From the NCBI RefSeq assembly GCF_946479275.1, contig NZ_CAMLFE010000004.1:186001-250000 (forward strand): a stretch of 64,000 nt of DNA, given 5' to 3'. This DNA comes from an uncultured Bartonella sp. Its GTDB lineage: Bacteria > Pseudomonadota > Alphaproteobacteria > Rhizobiales > Rhizobiaceae. Shown in pieces: positions 1 through 9,552 of this stretch (within the stretch, counting starts at the first letter, position 1; each line of letters opens with the position of its first letter). Below the pieces are notes generated by a model. It searched no databases and was not told the origin of the DNA. It saw nothing but the letters and a program-made list of their open reading frames with translations. The position numbers and the translations under genes are program-made.

Positions 1-176
1 TCTTTTGCTGTTTTAAGACGCTTTAAATCTGCGACAAGCTTATCAGACTTGGAGCCACCGACCGGGACCCGTAACGGTATAAAGAGATCCCGGAGGTCAA
101 CATCCGACAGCGCGATGCGCCCTCGGGTGGGTGTTTCGTTTGGTTCGGGTTTGTTGGCTTATTAAAGAGGTAGACA
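1..176. other. Leader region upstream of ffh, no clear gene
   Basis: No convincing gene was found. An open minus-strand frame runs from about 158 to position 1 and gives a plausible peptide (containing SDVDLRDLFIPLRVPVGGSK), but it lacks an ATG, GTG or TTG start. A plus-strand frame is also open until a stop near 162. Either could be the edge of a gene outside the window, or chance. The last bases before ffh contain AAAGAGG, a usable ribosome binding site. Confidence 0.3.
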
Positions 177-1721
177 ATGTTTGATTCCTTACAGGAACGT
201 CTGGGCACCATTCTGAACAATCTGACAGGGCGTGGAAGCTTGTCGGAGCAGGATGTTGCAACCGCTCTGCGTGAGGTTCGTCGTGCGCTGATTGAAGCCG
301 ACGTCGCACTTGATGTTGTGCGCTCGTTTACCGACCGTGTCCGTGAAAAGGCGGTGGGTGCCAATCTTTTGAAATCAATCAAACCGGGGCAAATGGTTGT
401 CAAACTCGTTCATGATGAGTTGGTGGAAATGCTTGGCACAGAAGGCATTTCAATAGACCTCAATGCACCCTCGCCGGTTGTTATTATGATGGTCGGCCTA
501 CAAGGTTCCGGTAAAACGACAACTTCGGCAAAAATTGCCAAACGTCTCACTGAAAAACAGAACAAAAAAGTTCTGATGGCTTCTCTTGATACGCGTCGTC
601 CGGCAGCACAGGAACAATTGCGCCAGCTTGGAGAACAGATTCATGTGCCGACATTGCCGATCATTGCCGGCCAGACACCGGTAGAAATAGCCGCCCGTGC
701 TGTTCAGGCTGCCAAACTTGGCGGTCAGGATGTTGTTATTCTCGACACGGCCGGTCGCACCCATATTGACGAACCGCTCATGGTTGAAATGGCCGACATC
801 AAGGCCAAATCCGCACCACACGAAATCCTGCTTGTTGCCGATAGTCTGACCGGTCAGGATGCTGTCAACCTTGCCCGTTCATTTGACGAGCGTGTGGGCA
901 TTACCGGTATCATATTGACACGTATGGATGGTGACGGGCGCGGTGGTGCTGCGCTTTCAATGCGTGCTGTAACCGGTAAGCCGATCAAGGCCATTGCAAC
1001 CGGCGAAAAAATGGAAGCGCTGGAAGAATTCCATCCGCGCCGCATTGCCGATCGTATTCTGGGTATGGGCGACATTGTTTCGCTGGTTGAAAAAGCCGCC
1101 GAAACGATAGATCAGGAAAAAGCCGCCGCACTTGCCAAAAAAATGCAGAAGGGCAAATTCGACCTGAGCGATTTGGCCGAACAGCTCAAGCAAATGAAAA
1201 AATTGGGCGGTATGGGTGGCATTCTCGGCATGATGCCGGGCATCGGAAAAATGAAAGATCAGATTGCGGCTGCCGGTCTTGATGACAATCTCTTTAACCG
1301 CCAATTGGCCATTATTTCTTCCATGACCAAAGAAGAACGTGCCAATCCCGATCTTTTGAAACATAGCCGCAAGCAACGCATTGCCAAAGGTTCGGGTACC
1401 AATGCGGCCGACATCAACAAACTTCTTAAAATGCATCGCCAGATGGCCGACATGATGAAAATGATGGGCGGCAAAGGCAAAGGCGGTCTGATGCAGAAGA
1501 TGATGGGCGGCATTGGCGCCAAATTGGGATTTGGCGGTTTGGGCGGCGGACTTCCCGACCTTTCGTCAATGGATCCCAAGCAATTGGAAAAAATTCAGAA
1601 ACAGGCTGAAAGTGCCGGTCTTGGAAACAAGCTTCCCGGTCTTGGTGGCGGGACACTACCCGGACTGCCTTCAAGTGGAACAAAATTCCAAGGGCTTCCC
1701 GGCCTGCCGAAGAAGCATTGA
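177..1721 (+). CDS. ffh: Signal recognition particle protein Ffh (SRP54)
   Basis: GTPase subunit of the signal recognition particle, which binds signal sequences at the ribosome and delivers nascent membrane proteins to FtsY. The 514 residues show the N domain helices (1-95), the G1 loop GLQGSGKTT (107-115), DTRRPAAQEQL (G2/insertion box region), DTAGRT (190-195) and TRMDGDGRGG (about 249-258). A methionine-rich M domain with GGMGGILGMMPG follows. The C-terminal tail, rich in Gly, Leu and Pro, extends beyond the core, as is common in rhizobial Ffh. The ATG is preceded by AAAGAGG. It heads an apparent operon with a chorismate mutase and rpsP. Identification is secure. Confidence 0.97.
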   Translation: MFDSLQERLGTILNNLTGRGSLSEQDVATALREVRRALIEADVALDVVRSFTDRVREKAVGANLLKSIKPGQMVVKLVHDELVEMLGTEGISIDLNAPSPVVIMMVGLQGSGKTTTSAKIAKRLTEKQNKKVLMASLDTRRPAAQEQLRQLGEQIHVPTLPIIAGQTPVEIAARAVQAAKLGGQDVVILDTAGRTHIDEPLMVEMADIKAKSAPHEILLVADSLTGQDAVNLARSFDERVGITGIILTRMDGDGRGGAALSMRAVTGKPIKAIATGEKMEALEEFHPRRIADRILGMGDIVSLVEKAAETIDQEKAAALAKKMQKGKFDLSDLAEQLKQMKKLGGMGGILGMMPGIGKMKDQIAAAGLDDNLFNRQLAIISSMTKEERANPDLLKHSRKQRIAKGSGTNAADINKLLKMHRQMADMMKMMGGKGKGGLMQKMMGGIGAKLGFGGLGGGLPDLSSMDPKQLEKIQKQAESAGLGNKLPGLGGGTLPGLPSSGTKFQGLPGLPKKH

Positions 1722-1744
1722 AAAACGAAGAAACGTTGAAGATT

Positions 1745-2050
1745 ATGAGTGACACAAAAATTCCTGAAGAGCTTTTGCAACTTCGTGATTCGATTGACAA
1801 TTTTGATGCCGCACTTGTGCATATTCTTGCCGAACGGTTCCGCTGCACCAAAGCTGTCGGAGTATTGAAGGCAAAATACGGCCTTCCACCCGCCGATCCA
1901 TCACGCGAAAAACGTCAGGTAGCTCGTCTGCGCAAGCTTGCAGAAGAAAGCCATCTTGATCCTGATTTTGCGGAGAAATTCTTAAGTTTTATTGTCAAAG
2001 AAGTCATTCGTCACCACGAAGCGACAGCTTTGAAACTTAATTCGAAATAG
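1745..2050 (+). CDS. Chorismate mutase, monofunctional AroQ type
   Basis: Predicted to convert chorismate to prephenate for phenylalanine and tyrosine synthesis. The 101-residue protein fits the all-helical AroQ class: LRDSIDNFDAALVHILAERF at the N terminus contains the first active-site Arg. KAVGVLKAKYGLPPADPSRE carries the second Lys/Arg group, and the last helix has FIVKEVIRHHE. The ATG at 1745 was preferred. A TTG at 1718 would add nine residues and overlap ffh, and a weak GAAG lies just upstream of 1745. It sits 23 nt after ffh and before rpsP, a placement familiar from other Rhizobiales. Confidence 0.88.
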   Translation: MSDTKIPEELLQLRDSIDNFDAALVHILAERFRCTKAVGVLKAKYGLPPADPSREKRQVARLRKLAEESHLDPDFAEKFLSFIVKEVIRHHEATALKLNSK

Positions 2051-2131
2051 GAAAACAATTCTGCCGGAACACGAAAAGGCCGGCGGCAACCCGATTGGTT
2101 AAAAGCCAAAACCGACAATAGGAGATAAAAC

Positions 2132-2524
2132 ATGTCGTTGAAAATTCGTCTGTCACGCGCAGGTTCAAAAAAGCGTCCTTACTATCATATCGTTATCGCC
2201 GATATCCGCAGCCCGCGTGATGGCCGCTTTATCGAACGTGTCGGTTTCTGGAACCCGATGCTTGCCGACGAGAATGATCGCATAAAGATGGATAACGAGC
2301 GCATCCAATATTGGCTGGGTCACGGTGCTTTGCCGACAGATCGTGTTGCACGTTTTCTTGATGCTGCCGGTCTTTTCAAACGCAAACCCCGCAACAATCC
2401 GAATAAAGCGCAGCCCGGCAAAAAAGCTCAGGAACGTATTGCTGCAGCTAAACAGGCTGAAGAAGAAGCCAAAGCTGCCGCAGCTGCTCCTGCTGAAGAA
2501 GCAACAGCCCAGCCGACAGAATAA
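2132..2524 (+). CDS. rpsP: 30S ribosomal protein S16
   Basis: Small-subunit protein bS16. The N terminus ([20 protein letters not shown]) is the family signature, followed by the [14 protein letters not shown] segment. At 130 residues it is longer than the usual 80-90, because of a tail rich in Lys, Ala and Glu from about residue 88 that is typical of alphaproteobacterial S16. A good GGAG lies before the ATG. In many relatives rimM, trmD and rplS follow directly. Here a terminator follows and those genes lie 21 kb away. Confidence 0.96.
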   Translation: MSLKIRLSRAGSKKRPYYHIVIADIRSPRDGRFIERVGFWNPMLADENDRIKMDNERIQYWLGHGALPTDRVARFLDAAGLFKRKPRNNPNKAQPGKKAQERIAAAKQAEEEAKAAAAAPAEEATAQPTE

Positions 2525-2577
2525 GCTTTTAAAATTAAAGCTTTCGAGACTTCCGGCAAGTCTTGAAAAAAAGTCTA

Positions 2578-2607
2578 AAAAACGGGCACTTGATGCCCGT
2601 TTTTTAT
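2578..2607 (+). terminator. Rho-independent terminator after rpsP
   Basis: A GC-rich stem with arms AACGGGCA and TGCCCGTT, a 5-nt loop (CTTGA) and a following run of T. It ends the ffh-chorismate mutase-rpsP transcript. Confidence 0.85.
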
Positions 2608-3067
2608 TGGAATTTTAGTGTGACGCATAAACGTTGCACTGAATGATTTTTTTGTATTTCTCATTTTTGTTTCAGCGGATAAGTTTATAACCGGGATTGA
2701 TTGCACCATCGGCTCGTAACCGGCAGTTGAGCGGTTGATGATCAACCATTTGCGGAAAGCAAGCGGTAAAGTTTTTAAAAAATGCTGGAGCCTATCCGAT
2801 CAAGCCGCGAAAGGCGGCAAAGCTTTCTATATTGTCCATTACAGAATGGAAAAAACGACCGAAGAATTCGGACCTAAAATAAAAATTGATGAAGCCGAAA
2901 CAACAGCTTGTAAAATCCGGTTTTGAAAATTGGTGTAACAAATTATTTTGGCACATTTAAAAAAGCTGTATTGTTAAAAGAGCAATATCGCGCAAAGCAA
3001 ATCAATGTCGCTTGAAACAAGTTTAGTCGTTCAATGAAGTCAGGTTAACTGTATCAACTTTCAAAAA
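2608..3067. other. Gene-free stretch between rpsP and sdhAF4
   Basis: No supported gene. A 63-codon frame at 2735-2926 gives a lysine-rich peptide with no recognised domain and no clear ribosome binding site, so it is left uncalled. The rest is AT-rich spacer. Confidence 0.5.
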
Positions 3068-3280
3068 TCAGAAGTCGATAGCTCTTCCCTTTATTTCCCA
3101 ATCGCCATAGCGTGAAGGATCGTTGCCACCACGGCCACCAATTTCCTTCGGCGCATCGGTTTTTTTGGCTTTTTTACGCCGCTCTTCAGCTTCTTTCAGT
3201 GCTCTTTGTGCAGCAGGGGGAAGTTCTTTTTTTTCGGAATTTTTATTTTCTATATTTTGTTCTTGTTGTTTGTCAGTCAT
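3068..3280 (-). CDS. DUF1674 / SDHAF4-type succinate dehydrogenase assembly factor
   Basis: Small 70-residue protein with a charged Lys/Glu-rich N-terminal half and a C terminus [22 protein letters not shown] followed shortly by the terminal AIDF. The GG-x-x-P-x-RYGDWE-x-KG...DF ending is the DUF1674 signature. The eukaryotic member SDHAF4 (Sdh8) protects flavinylated SdhA during complex II assembly; a similar role here is inferred. Its likely clients, sdhCDAB, lie 25 kb away in this window. It is transcribed divergently from htpX. Confidence 0.85.
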   Translation of the reverse strand: MTDKQQEQNIENKNSEKKELPPAAQRALKEAEERRKKAKKTDAPKEIGGRGGNDPSRYGDWEIKGRAIDF

Positions 3281-3362
3281 TTTTCATAGGTCTTCCATTG
3301 AAGAAAACGGAAATATTCACCATCATATAGGACAAATATGCTTTATATCGGAGTTGTTGACA

Positions 3363-4319
3363 ATGAATTTTATGCGTACCGCCATGCTTCTTGCTTTCAT
3401 GACGGCACTATTAATGGGCGTCGGTTACCTGATTGGCGGCAGTAATGGCGCAGTGATCGCATTTCTCATTTCAGCCGGAATGAATCTGTTTTCCTATTGG
3501 AATTCGGATAAAATGGTTTTGAGTATGTATGGCGCGCATCAGGTTGATGAGCGCAGTGCCCCCCAATATTACCGGATTGTCAGCGACCTTGCCAGAAAAG
3601 CCGGTCTTCCCCAGCCGAAAGTCTTTGTGATTGATGATGCCCAGCCCAATGCTTTTGCAACAGGCCGCAACCCCGAACATGCTTCTGTTGCCGCCACAGC
3701 CGGTCTGTTGAACGCTCTTAGTCCGGAAGAACTGGCCGGTGTCATGGCGCACGAGCTATCACATGTGCAAAACCATGATACGCTGACAATGACGATTACC
3801 GCTTCGATTGCCGGTGCCATTTCGATGCTTGGTAATTTCGCGTTGTTTTTCGGCAGCAGTAACCGTGATTCCAATGGCAACTCCAATTCATCGGGTATTA
3901 TCGGTACAATTATTGCGATGTTCGTGGCGCCTTTTGCTGCAATGCTTGTGCAAATGGCGATCAGCAGAACACGTGAATATGCGGCCGACAAACGCGGTGG
4001 GCAAATATGCGGAAATCCGCTATGGCTTGCTTCGGCTTTGAACAAAATTGCCCGAGGTGTTGAAACTATCCCCAATGAAGAGGCAGAGCATAATCCGGCA
4101 ACGGCACATTTGTTTATCATCAATCCCCTGAACGGGAGCGGGGCGGATAATCTTTTTTCGACCCATCCCTCGACAGAAAATCGCATTGCAGCTTTGCGCA
4201 AACAGGCCGAGGAAATGAATATTACGACAACAAGCGGTTCGCCATGGGAAAATATGCGCCGCACAGTTGAACGTCCGTCATGGATGCGCAATAACACGCC
4301 GAAAGGTCCATGGTCATAA
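3363..4319 (+). CDS. htpX: Zinc metalloprotease HtpX homologue
   Basis: Membrane-embedded M48 zinc protease that helps clear damaged inner-membrane proteins. The 318 residues show two N-terminal membrane helices (about 5-25 and 30-45) and the zinc site HELSH (130-134) with its third ligand in [10 protein letters not shown] (E205). Two more hydrophobic segments lie at about 145-165 and 180-200. The ATG at 3363 was chosen because it starts directly at the first membrane helix and has GGAG upstream. The open frame extends about 80 codons further, but only as antisense to the SDHAF4-like gene. Confidence 0.95.
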   Translation: MNFMRTAMLLAFMTALLMGVGYLIGGSNGAVIAFLISAGMNLFSYWNSDKMVLSMYGAHQVDERSAPQYYRIVSDLARKAGLPQPKVFVIDDAQPNAFATGRNPEHASVAATAGLLNALSPEELAGVMAHELSHVQNHDTLTMTITASIAGAISMLGNFALFFGSSNRDSNGNSNSSGIIGTIIAMFVAPFAAMLVQMAISRTREYAADKRGGQICGNPLWLASALNKIARGVETIPNEEAEHNPATAHLFIINPLNGSGADNLFSTHPSTENRIAALRKQAEEMNITTTSGSPWENMRRTVERPSWMRNNTPKGPWS

Positions 4320-4329
4320 CGAGTCGATA

Positions 4330-5700
4330 TTGGCAAATAAACATAAAATACATCAATCCGGTTTGTCAGAAAAAAAATCTGCTGCGCCTGTTCCGGGCCT
4401 TCCGGCAAGGCTGGCAGCAGCCCGTCTTCTTTCGGCAGTGATTGACAAAAAGACATCGCTTGATGGCCTCATCGATAATGAGCACGGGCATCCCCAATAT
4501 TTGGCACTTGAAATGCGCGATCGTATGCTGGTGCGCGCCATTTTGGGGGCAGCACTTCGCCATCGTGCCGATATTGAAAGAATCTTTAAGTGTTATCTTG
4601 ATCGGCCTTTGCCGCAAAATGCCCTGTCCTTAAGGCATCTTCTCCATGTGGCGGCTGCACAAGTGCTCTATCTTGACGTTCCTGACCATGCGGCAATCGA
4701 TCTTGCAGTCACGGCTGCCAAAAGCGACCCGCGCAATCAGCGCTTTTCCGGCCTTGTGAACGCAATTTTGCGAAAACTTGCCCGCACTGCTGATGAGGAA
4801 CGGGCGCAAAGCGCGACCACGGAAAATATTCCGGCATGGTTTTCACAAGTGCTTGTCGAAAACTATGGTCGTGAAAAGGCAGCAAAAATTTTAGCCGCAC
4901 AGGCAAATGAACCACCCATCGATATTTCAGTCAAAAGCAACCCGGAGATGTGGGCCGAAAAACTCGGTGGTCATGTTCTCTTCAATGGCACTGTCCGGCT
5001 TGAACATGTCGAAGGGGCGGTAAGCGATCTTGAAGGCTATCAGCAAGGGGAATGGTGGGTGCAAGATGCGGCCGCATCTCTTCCCGCCCGCTTGCTCGGC
5101 AATATTAAAGATAAAACTGTTGCAGATTTATGTGCAGCACCGGGCGGAAAAACAGCAGAGCTTGCCATTCAGGGAGCAAATGTCACGGCAATCGATCTTT
5201 CGGCAAACCGCCTGAAACGTTTACAACATAATATGGAACGGCTTAATTTGAAGGTTGCAACATGGGCTGGCAATCTCAAAGATTTCAAACCGGAAGAGCT
5301 TTTTGACGCTGTTTTACTTGATGCTCCCTGTTCTTCGACCGGAACAATCAGAAGACACCCTGATATTTTATGGACAAAAGATGTCAGTGACGTTGAAAAA
5401 CTTGCAAAATTACAGCTTGAACTTCTTATCGCTTCCATTTCGCTTGTCAAAATTGGCGGCTTGATTGTCTTTGCAAATTGTTCGATTTTCCGACAGGAAG
5501 GTGAAGAACTCGTCAATAACGTCCTTTCAAGTCGCAATGACATCAAGCTCGTGCCAATCCGCGACGAGGAAGTGGGGGGAAGAAAAGAGCTTTTATCAAA
5601 CGGTGTTTTGCGGACAACTCCTGCCGATCTTGAAGGGAAAACCGCATTATTATCGGGCATGGACGGCTTTTTTGCTGCGAGATTCCAACGTATTGCTTAA
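4330..5700 (+). CDS. rsmB: 16S rRNA m5C methyltransferase RsmB family (NOL1/NOP2/Sun)
   Basis: S-adenosylmethionine-dependent RNA cytosine-C5 methyltransferase, fused to an N-terminal NusB-like RNA-binding domain (roughly residues 20-150). The SAM loop DLCAAPGGKT lies near residue 265. The two catalytic cysteines are in DAPCSSTG (about 330) and FANCSIFRQEGEE (about 383). No ATG suits the N terminus. A TTG at 4330, 11 nt after htpX, gives a family-like start, while a TTG at 4267 would overlap htpX. The start is therefore uncertain. It is probably co-transcribed with htpX. Confidence 0.9.
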   Translation: MANKHKIHQSGLSEKKSAAPVPGLPARLAAARLLSAVIDKKTSLDGLIDNEHGHPQYLALEMRDRMLVRAILGAALRHRADIERIFKCYLDRPLPQNALSLRHLLHVAAAQVLYLDVPDHAAIDLAVTAAKSDPRNQRFSGLVNAILRKLARTADEERAQSATTENIPAWFSQVLVENYGREKAAKILAAQANEPPIDISVKSNPEMWAEKLGGHVLFNGTVRLEHVEGAVSDLEGYQQGEWWVQDAAASLPARLLGNIKDKTVADLCAAPGGKTAELAIQGANVTAIDLSANRLKRLQHNMERLNLKVATWAGNLKDFKPEELFDAVLLDAPCSSTGTIRRHPDILWTKDVSDVEKLAKLQLELLIASISLVKIGGLIVFANCSIFRQEGEELVNNVLSSRNDIKLVPIRDEEVGGRKELLSNGVLRTTPADLEGKTALLSGMDGFFAARFQRIA

Positions 5701-6009
5701 GCTTTTCGCAACCTCCTATTATTTTCTGCTTCACCGGTTTATTCTGAAAAAAGAGAAATCGGGCTATGAAACCTTCAGTTTTCTGAGAGTTTGTTTTGTG
5801 AGTTTTAAATGGCTGATGGCCAAGTTCCGAAATTTTTAATGCCGATATTTCAAGCCAGAACGCTTGAAAACGGGTAGAGCATTCATGCTTTTTTCCAAAA
5901 ATAGATGATGATAATTTCATTTGATCGCGATGTTCTATTGCGAGTTTTTTACCAAAATTAACCAATCATTCACCTTAATCAATGAAAATGTATTCAAGTT
6001 TATTTTCAT
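5701..6009. other. Gene-free spacer before heparinase-like gene
   Basis: AT-rich spacer with no supported gene, RNA or clear terminator. The next gene's GGAG ribosome binding site lies at 6010-6013. Confidence 0.5.
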
Positions 6010-6021
6010 GGAGTTCCGATC

Positions 6022-7713
6022 GTGTCCACCACAGTTGATCAGCAATATAAAACGTCGCCGGCGCTCTATGCTGCGATGCGTTTGTTGCGGCGCCTGTGCG
6101 TCGGACCATTATTTCGTTGGCGTTTTTCCGGCTTTCGCCCGCAGCGCATTCTTGCCGAACCGGTCGATCTTCATTTGGCCGATCCCGAAATGGCGCATGA
6201 ATTCTATCATGGACGGTTTGCACTTGCCGGACGGATTGTGCAGACAGGGTCAATCTCGCCTTTTGCAATCGAACCGCCAACGCCGGCTTGGGAAGCGGCA
6301 CTTAACGATTTTAGCTGGCTCCGGCATCTTGATGCGGCACGCACTCCTCTTGCCAATGCCCATGCTCGTTCTTTGCTCAATGATTGGCTTGAACAGTCAG
6401 GAAAACATGTCAAAGGGCCCGCATGGCATCCCGATGTTGTAGCACGCAGACTAATTTCCTGGCTTTGCCACGCAAGAATGTTGCTTGATGGCGCCAATGA
6501 AAATTTCGAACGCCGGTTTTTGCGTGCGTTAGGTTTTCATGCACGGTTTCTAAGAACGGCCATCCGCAATATGGACGAGGATGAAAACCGTCTTGAGGCG
6601 GCAGTTGCGTTATGCTTTGCTTCTATTTGTTTACCGGTTTCGCCTTCGATGAAGAAGGCAGCACAGGCACAGCTTACCCGCTCTTTGACCCGACAAATAT
6701 TGCCGGATGGCGGGCATATTTCGCGCAACCCCGCAACATTGCTTTCGCTATTGACCGATCTTATCGCACTGCGTCACCTTTATGCCCACAGCAAAGAGAC
6801 TGCACCAAGAATACTGGTTGATTCGGTTGAACGCATGTTACCGGCTTTGCGGTTTTTTGTTCATCAGGATCAGACACTTGCCCATTTCAACGGTGTCGGT
6901 CCGGTTTTGCCGGAACGGTTGGCGGTCGTTTTAAAACTCGACGAGACCGCCGGTATGCCTTTTTCACATGCCCCCTATTCCGGCTATCAAAGACTTTATG
7001 CCAATAACACAACCATCATTGCCGATACCGGAACCATACCGCCGCGTCAGGTTTCCTATCAGGCGGCCGCAGGTTGCCTTTCCTTTGAAATGTCCTCAGG
7101 TGCCGACCGTTTCATTATCAATGCGGGAATCGACCCTTATGGACCGGCCGATTACGCTTTGATGGCGCGAGCGACTGCAGCCCATTCAACTGCAACATTG
7201 AATGATACATCATCCGGTAAATTCCATAAACGTAAAGGTAACAGCCGCGCGGCACTCATAAGCGGCCCGACAATTGTCAATATAAAGCGCGTTGAAGAAC
7301 CGGATCGTGTCGGTTTTGTTGCAAGTCACAATGGTTATCTCGGATCATTCAACATGATCCACGAGCGTGGATTGTTACTTATGTCCAATGGCAATATTAT
7401 CGATGGTTATGACGCCTTTTTTGCGCCTGCCGGTAAATCCATCAAAAGCGATGGCCGTGATAATGTAGCGGTGCGTTTCCATCTTCATCCCCATGTCGAG
7501 GTGAGCCATGATGGTAACAGCTTGCGTCTGGAAGTTTTTGGTGGAGATGCGTGGAATTTTATGTCGCCCGATGCCGATATCCAGCTTGAAGATTCAATCG
7601 ATTTTGCAGATGTGAATGGCCCCAAACGGACCCGCCAGATTGTCTTGAATTTTCGGCCGGTTTTGACCGAAAAAATCCGTTGGCGTTTTACACGTATTAC
7701 CGAGGCAAGCTAA
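6022..7713 (+). CDS. Heparinase II/III family protein
   Basis: A 563-residue protein of the alginate lyase / heparinase II-III type. The N-terminal two-thirds resembles the alpha/alpha-toroid domain (YHGRFALAGR, FSWLRHLDAA, SWLCHARMLL). The C-terminal third matches the heparinase II/III beta-sandwich (YQRLYANNTTIIADTG, AAHSTATLNDTSSGKF, HNGYLGSFNMIHERGLLLM). Family members cleave acidic polysaccharides. No signal peptide is evident, so the substrate and location are unknown. The GTG start has GGAG eight bases upstream. The order rsmB, heparinase-like, purH is seen in other Rhizobiales, which suggests a housekeeping rather than a foraging role. Confidence 0.85.
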   Translation: MSTTVDQQYKTSPALYAAMRLLRRLCVGPLFRWRFSGFRPQRILAEPVDLHLADPEMAHEFYHGRFALAGRIVQTGSISPFAIEPPTPAWEAALNDFSWLRHLDAARTPLANAHARSLLNDWLEQSGKHVKGPAWHPDVVARRLISWLCHARMLLDGANENFERRFLRALGFHARFLRTAIRNMDEDENRLEAAVALCFASICLPVSPSMKKAAQAQLTRSLTRQILPDGGHISRNPATLLSLLTDLIALRHLYAHSKETAPRILVDSVERMLPALRFFVHQDQTLAHFNGVGPVLPERLAVVLKLDETAGMPFSHAPYSGYQRLYANNTTIIADTGTIPPRQVSYQAAAGCLSFEMSSGADRFIINAGIDPYGPADYALMARATAAHSTATLNDTSSGKFHKRKGNSRAALISGPTIVNIKRVEEPDRVGFVASHNGYLGSFNMIHERGLLLMSNGNIIDGYDAFFAPAGKSIKSDGRDNVAVRFHLHPHVEVSHDGNSLRLEVFGGDAWNFMSPDADIQLEDSIDFADVNGPKRTRQIVLNFRPVLTEKIRWRFTRITEAS

Positions 7714-7868
7714 GTATTTGATCTGAAAATGAAGGTATTTTGAAAAGCGCTTATCTAAAAGTTCCAAGTCAAAACCGTTCACTTTTCTATTCACAGAGTG
7801 TTTTTTCCAACTTCATGTGCTATGGCAGTCAAGGTTATTTCTTCTGCTTAATTATCAGGAACAATACT

Positions 7869-9485
7869 ATGACTGTGACATCGAAACACATTCCCGCGCC
7901 CGATTTGCTTCGGGTGCGTCGGGCTCTTATTTCCGTATCGGATAAAACCGGTCTCATCGAATTTGCAACACGACTCCACGAATATGGTGTCGAGCTTATT
8001 TCGACAGGTGGTACCGCAAAAGCTTTGGCTGAAGCCGGTTTGCCTGTCAAAGATGTTTCTGAAGTAACCGGTTTTCCGGAAATTATGGATGGTCGGGTCA
8101 AAACCCTGCATCCGGCAATTCACGGAGGCATACTTGCAATCCGTGATGACCCCGAACATCAGGCCGCAATGAAAAAACATGGAATTGTCGGCATTGATCT
8201 TGTTGCTGTCAATCTTTATCCATTCGAGGAAACAAGACTTTCCGGTGCCGATAATGAAACGATTGTTGAAAATATCGACATTGGCGGCCCGGCAATGATT
8301 CGTGCCGCTGCAAAAAACCATGCCTATGTTACAGTTGTGACAGATTCGGATGACTATAATCTGGTATTGGCTGAACTTGATAAAAATGAGGGCAGTCTGA
8401 AGCTTTCTTTCCGTCGGATGCTGGCTGCCCGTGCCTTTGCCCGTACTGCTTCATATGATGCAGCAATATCGAACTGGTTTGCCGAGAAGCTTGAAATTGA
8501 TACGCCGAAATGGCGTGCAATTGGCGGTGAGCTTGAAACGATTATGCGCTATGGCGAAAATCCGCATCAAAAGGCCGGCTTTTATCTTACAGGTGAAAAA
8601 CGTTTCGGTGTATCAACCGCACAAGTTTTACAGGGAAAACAACTTTCCTATAATAATATTAATGATACCGATGCAGCTTTTGAAACCGTTGCCGAATTCG
8701 ACCCGGATAAGAGCGCAGCGGTCGCCATTATCAAACATGCAAATCCTTGCGGGGTTGCCAAAGGCAAAACGTTGAAAGAAGCTTATCTCAGAGCTTTGGC
8801 TTGCGATTCGGTTTCGGCTTTTGGTGGTATTATCGCGCTGAACCGTCCGCTTGACGAAGATTGCGCTACCGAAATTACCAAAATTTTTACCGAAGTCATT
8901 ATCGCACCGGACGCTACAGAAACGGCCCGCGAAATCATTGCCAAGAAGAAGAATCTGCGTCTTCTGATCACCGGTGGTCTACCTGACCCGCGCGCTCCCG
9001 GTTTGACAATGAGAACCGTATCGGGTGGCATGTTGGTTCAGACGCGCGATAATGGTGTGATTGACGATCTCGAATTGAAGGTTGTTACAAAACGCCAACC
9101 GACCGAAGCGGAAATGCGTGATCTCAAATTTGCATTTCAGGTTGCCAAACACGTCAAATCGAATGCCATTGTCTATGTGAAAGATAATGCAACAGTCGGT
9201 ATTGGTGCCGGTCAGATGAGCCGTGTGGATTCAGCCCGTATTGCCGCTCATAAGGCTCTCGATGCAGCTAAAATTGCCGGTAGAAGTGAGCCTTTGACCA
9301 AAGGTTCGGTTGTCGCCTCCGACGCCTTCTTCCCGTTTGCCGATGGATTGTTGTCGGCAGTTGAAGCTGGTGCAACAGCGGTTATCCAGCCCGGCGGTTC
9401 TATCCGTGACGACGAGGTGATTGCAGCAGCCGACGAAAACAACATCGCAATGGTCTTTACCGGCATGCGCCATTTCCGTCACTGA
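7869..9485 (+). CDS. purH: Bifunctional AICAR transformylase / IMP cyclohydrolase
   Basis: Carries out the last two steps of purine synthesis: formylation of AICAR with 10-formyl-THF and ring closure to IMP. The 538 residues begin with the MGS-like cyclohydrolase domain ([43 protein letters not shown]). The transformylase domain follows, with the catalytic Lys-His of KHANPCG near residue 288 and the terminal [12 protein letters not shown]...FTGMRHF. The ATG at 7869 has AGGA eight bases upstream. An earlier TTG would add 43 unrelated residues. Confidence 0.97.
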   Translation: MTVTSKHIPAPDLLRVRRALISVSDKTGLIEFATRLHEYGVELISTGGTAKALAEAGLPVKDVSEVTGFPEIMDGRVKTLHPAIHGGILAIRDDPEHQAAMKKHGIVGIDLVAVNLYPFEETRLSGADNETIVENIDIGGPAMIRAAAKNHAYVTVVTDSDDYNLVLAELDKNEGSLKLSFRRMLAARAFARTASYDAAISNWFAEKLEIDTPKWRAIGGELETIMRYGENPHQKAGFYLTGEKRFGVSTAQVLQGKQLSYNNINDTDAAFETVAEFDPDKSAAVAIIKHANPCGVAKGKTLKEAYLRALACDSVSAFGGIIALNRPLDEDCATEITKIFTEVIIAPDATETAREIIAKKKNLRLLITGGLPDPRAPGLTMRTVSGGMLVQTRDNGVIDDLELKVVTKRQPTEAEMRDLKFAFQVAKHVKSNAIVYVKDNATVGIGAGQMSRVDSARIAAHKALDAAKIAGRSEPLTKGSVVASDAFFPFADGLLSAVEAGATAVIQPGGSIRDDEVIAAADENNIAMVFTGMRHFRH

Positions 9486-9523
9486 ATAAGTGGCTAAAAA
9501 CAAAACGTGCAAATTAATCAAAG

Positions 9524-9552
9524 GCTGCCAGATCAATTCTGGCAGCTTTTTT
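9524..9552 (+). terminator. Rho-independent terminator after purH
   Basis: Perfect 9-bp stem (GCTGCCAGA / TCTGGCAGC), 5-nt loop, then six T. It ends the purH transcript. Confidence 0.9.

Noticed and set aside
1-176. SRP RNA or tRNA upstream of ffh
   Set aside because: Neither the conserved GGAAG/GCAG tetraloop region of SRP RNA nor tRNA arms could be found.
23-403. A 126-codon minus-strand frame over the start of ffh
   Set aside because: It is antisense to a certain gene and rich in Arg, Ser and Thr, as expected of a shadow frame.
2735-2926. A 63-codon plus-strand frame
   Set aside because: No domain, no convincing ribosome binding site, and it lies in AT-rich spacer.
3123-3362. N-terminal extension of htpX by 80 codons
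   Set aside because: It overlaps the SDHAF4-like gene on the other strand; the real start has a GGAG and begins at the first membrane helix.
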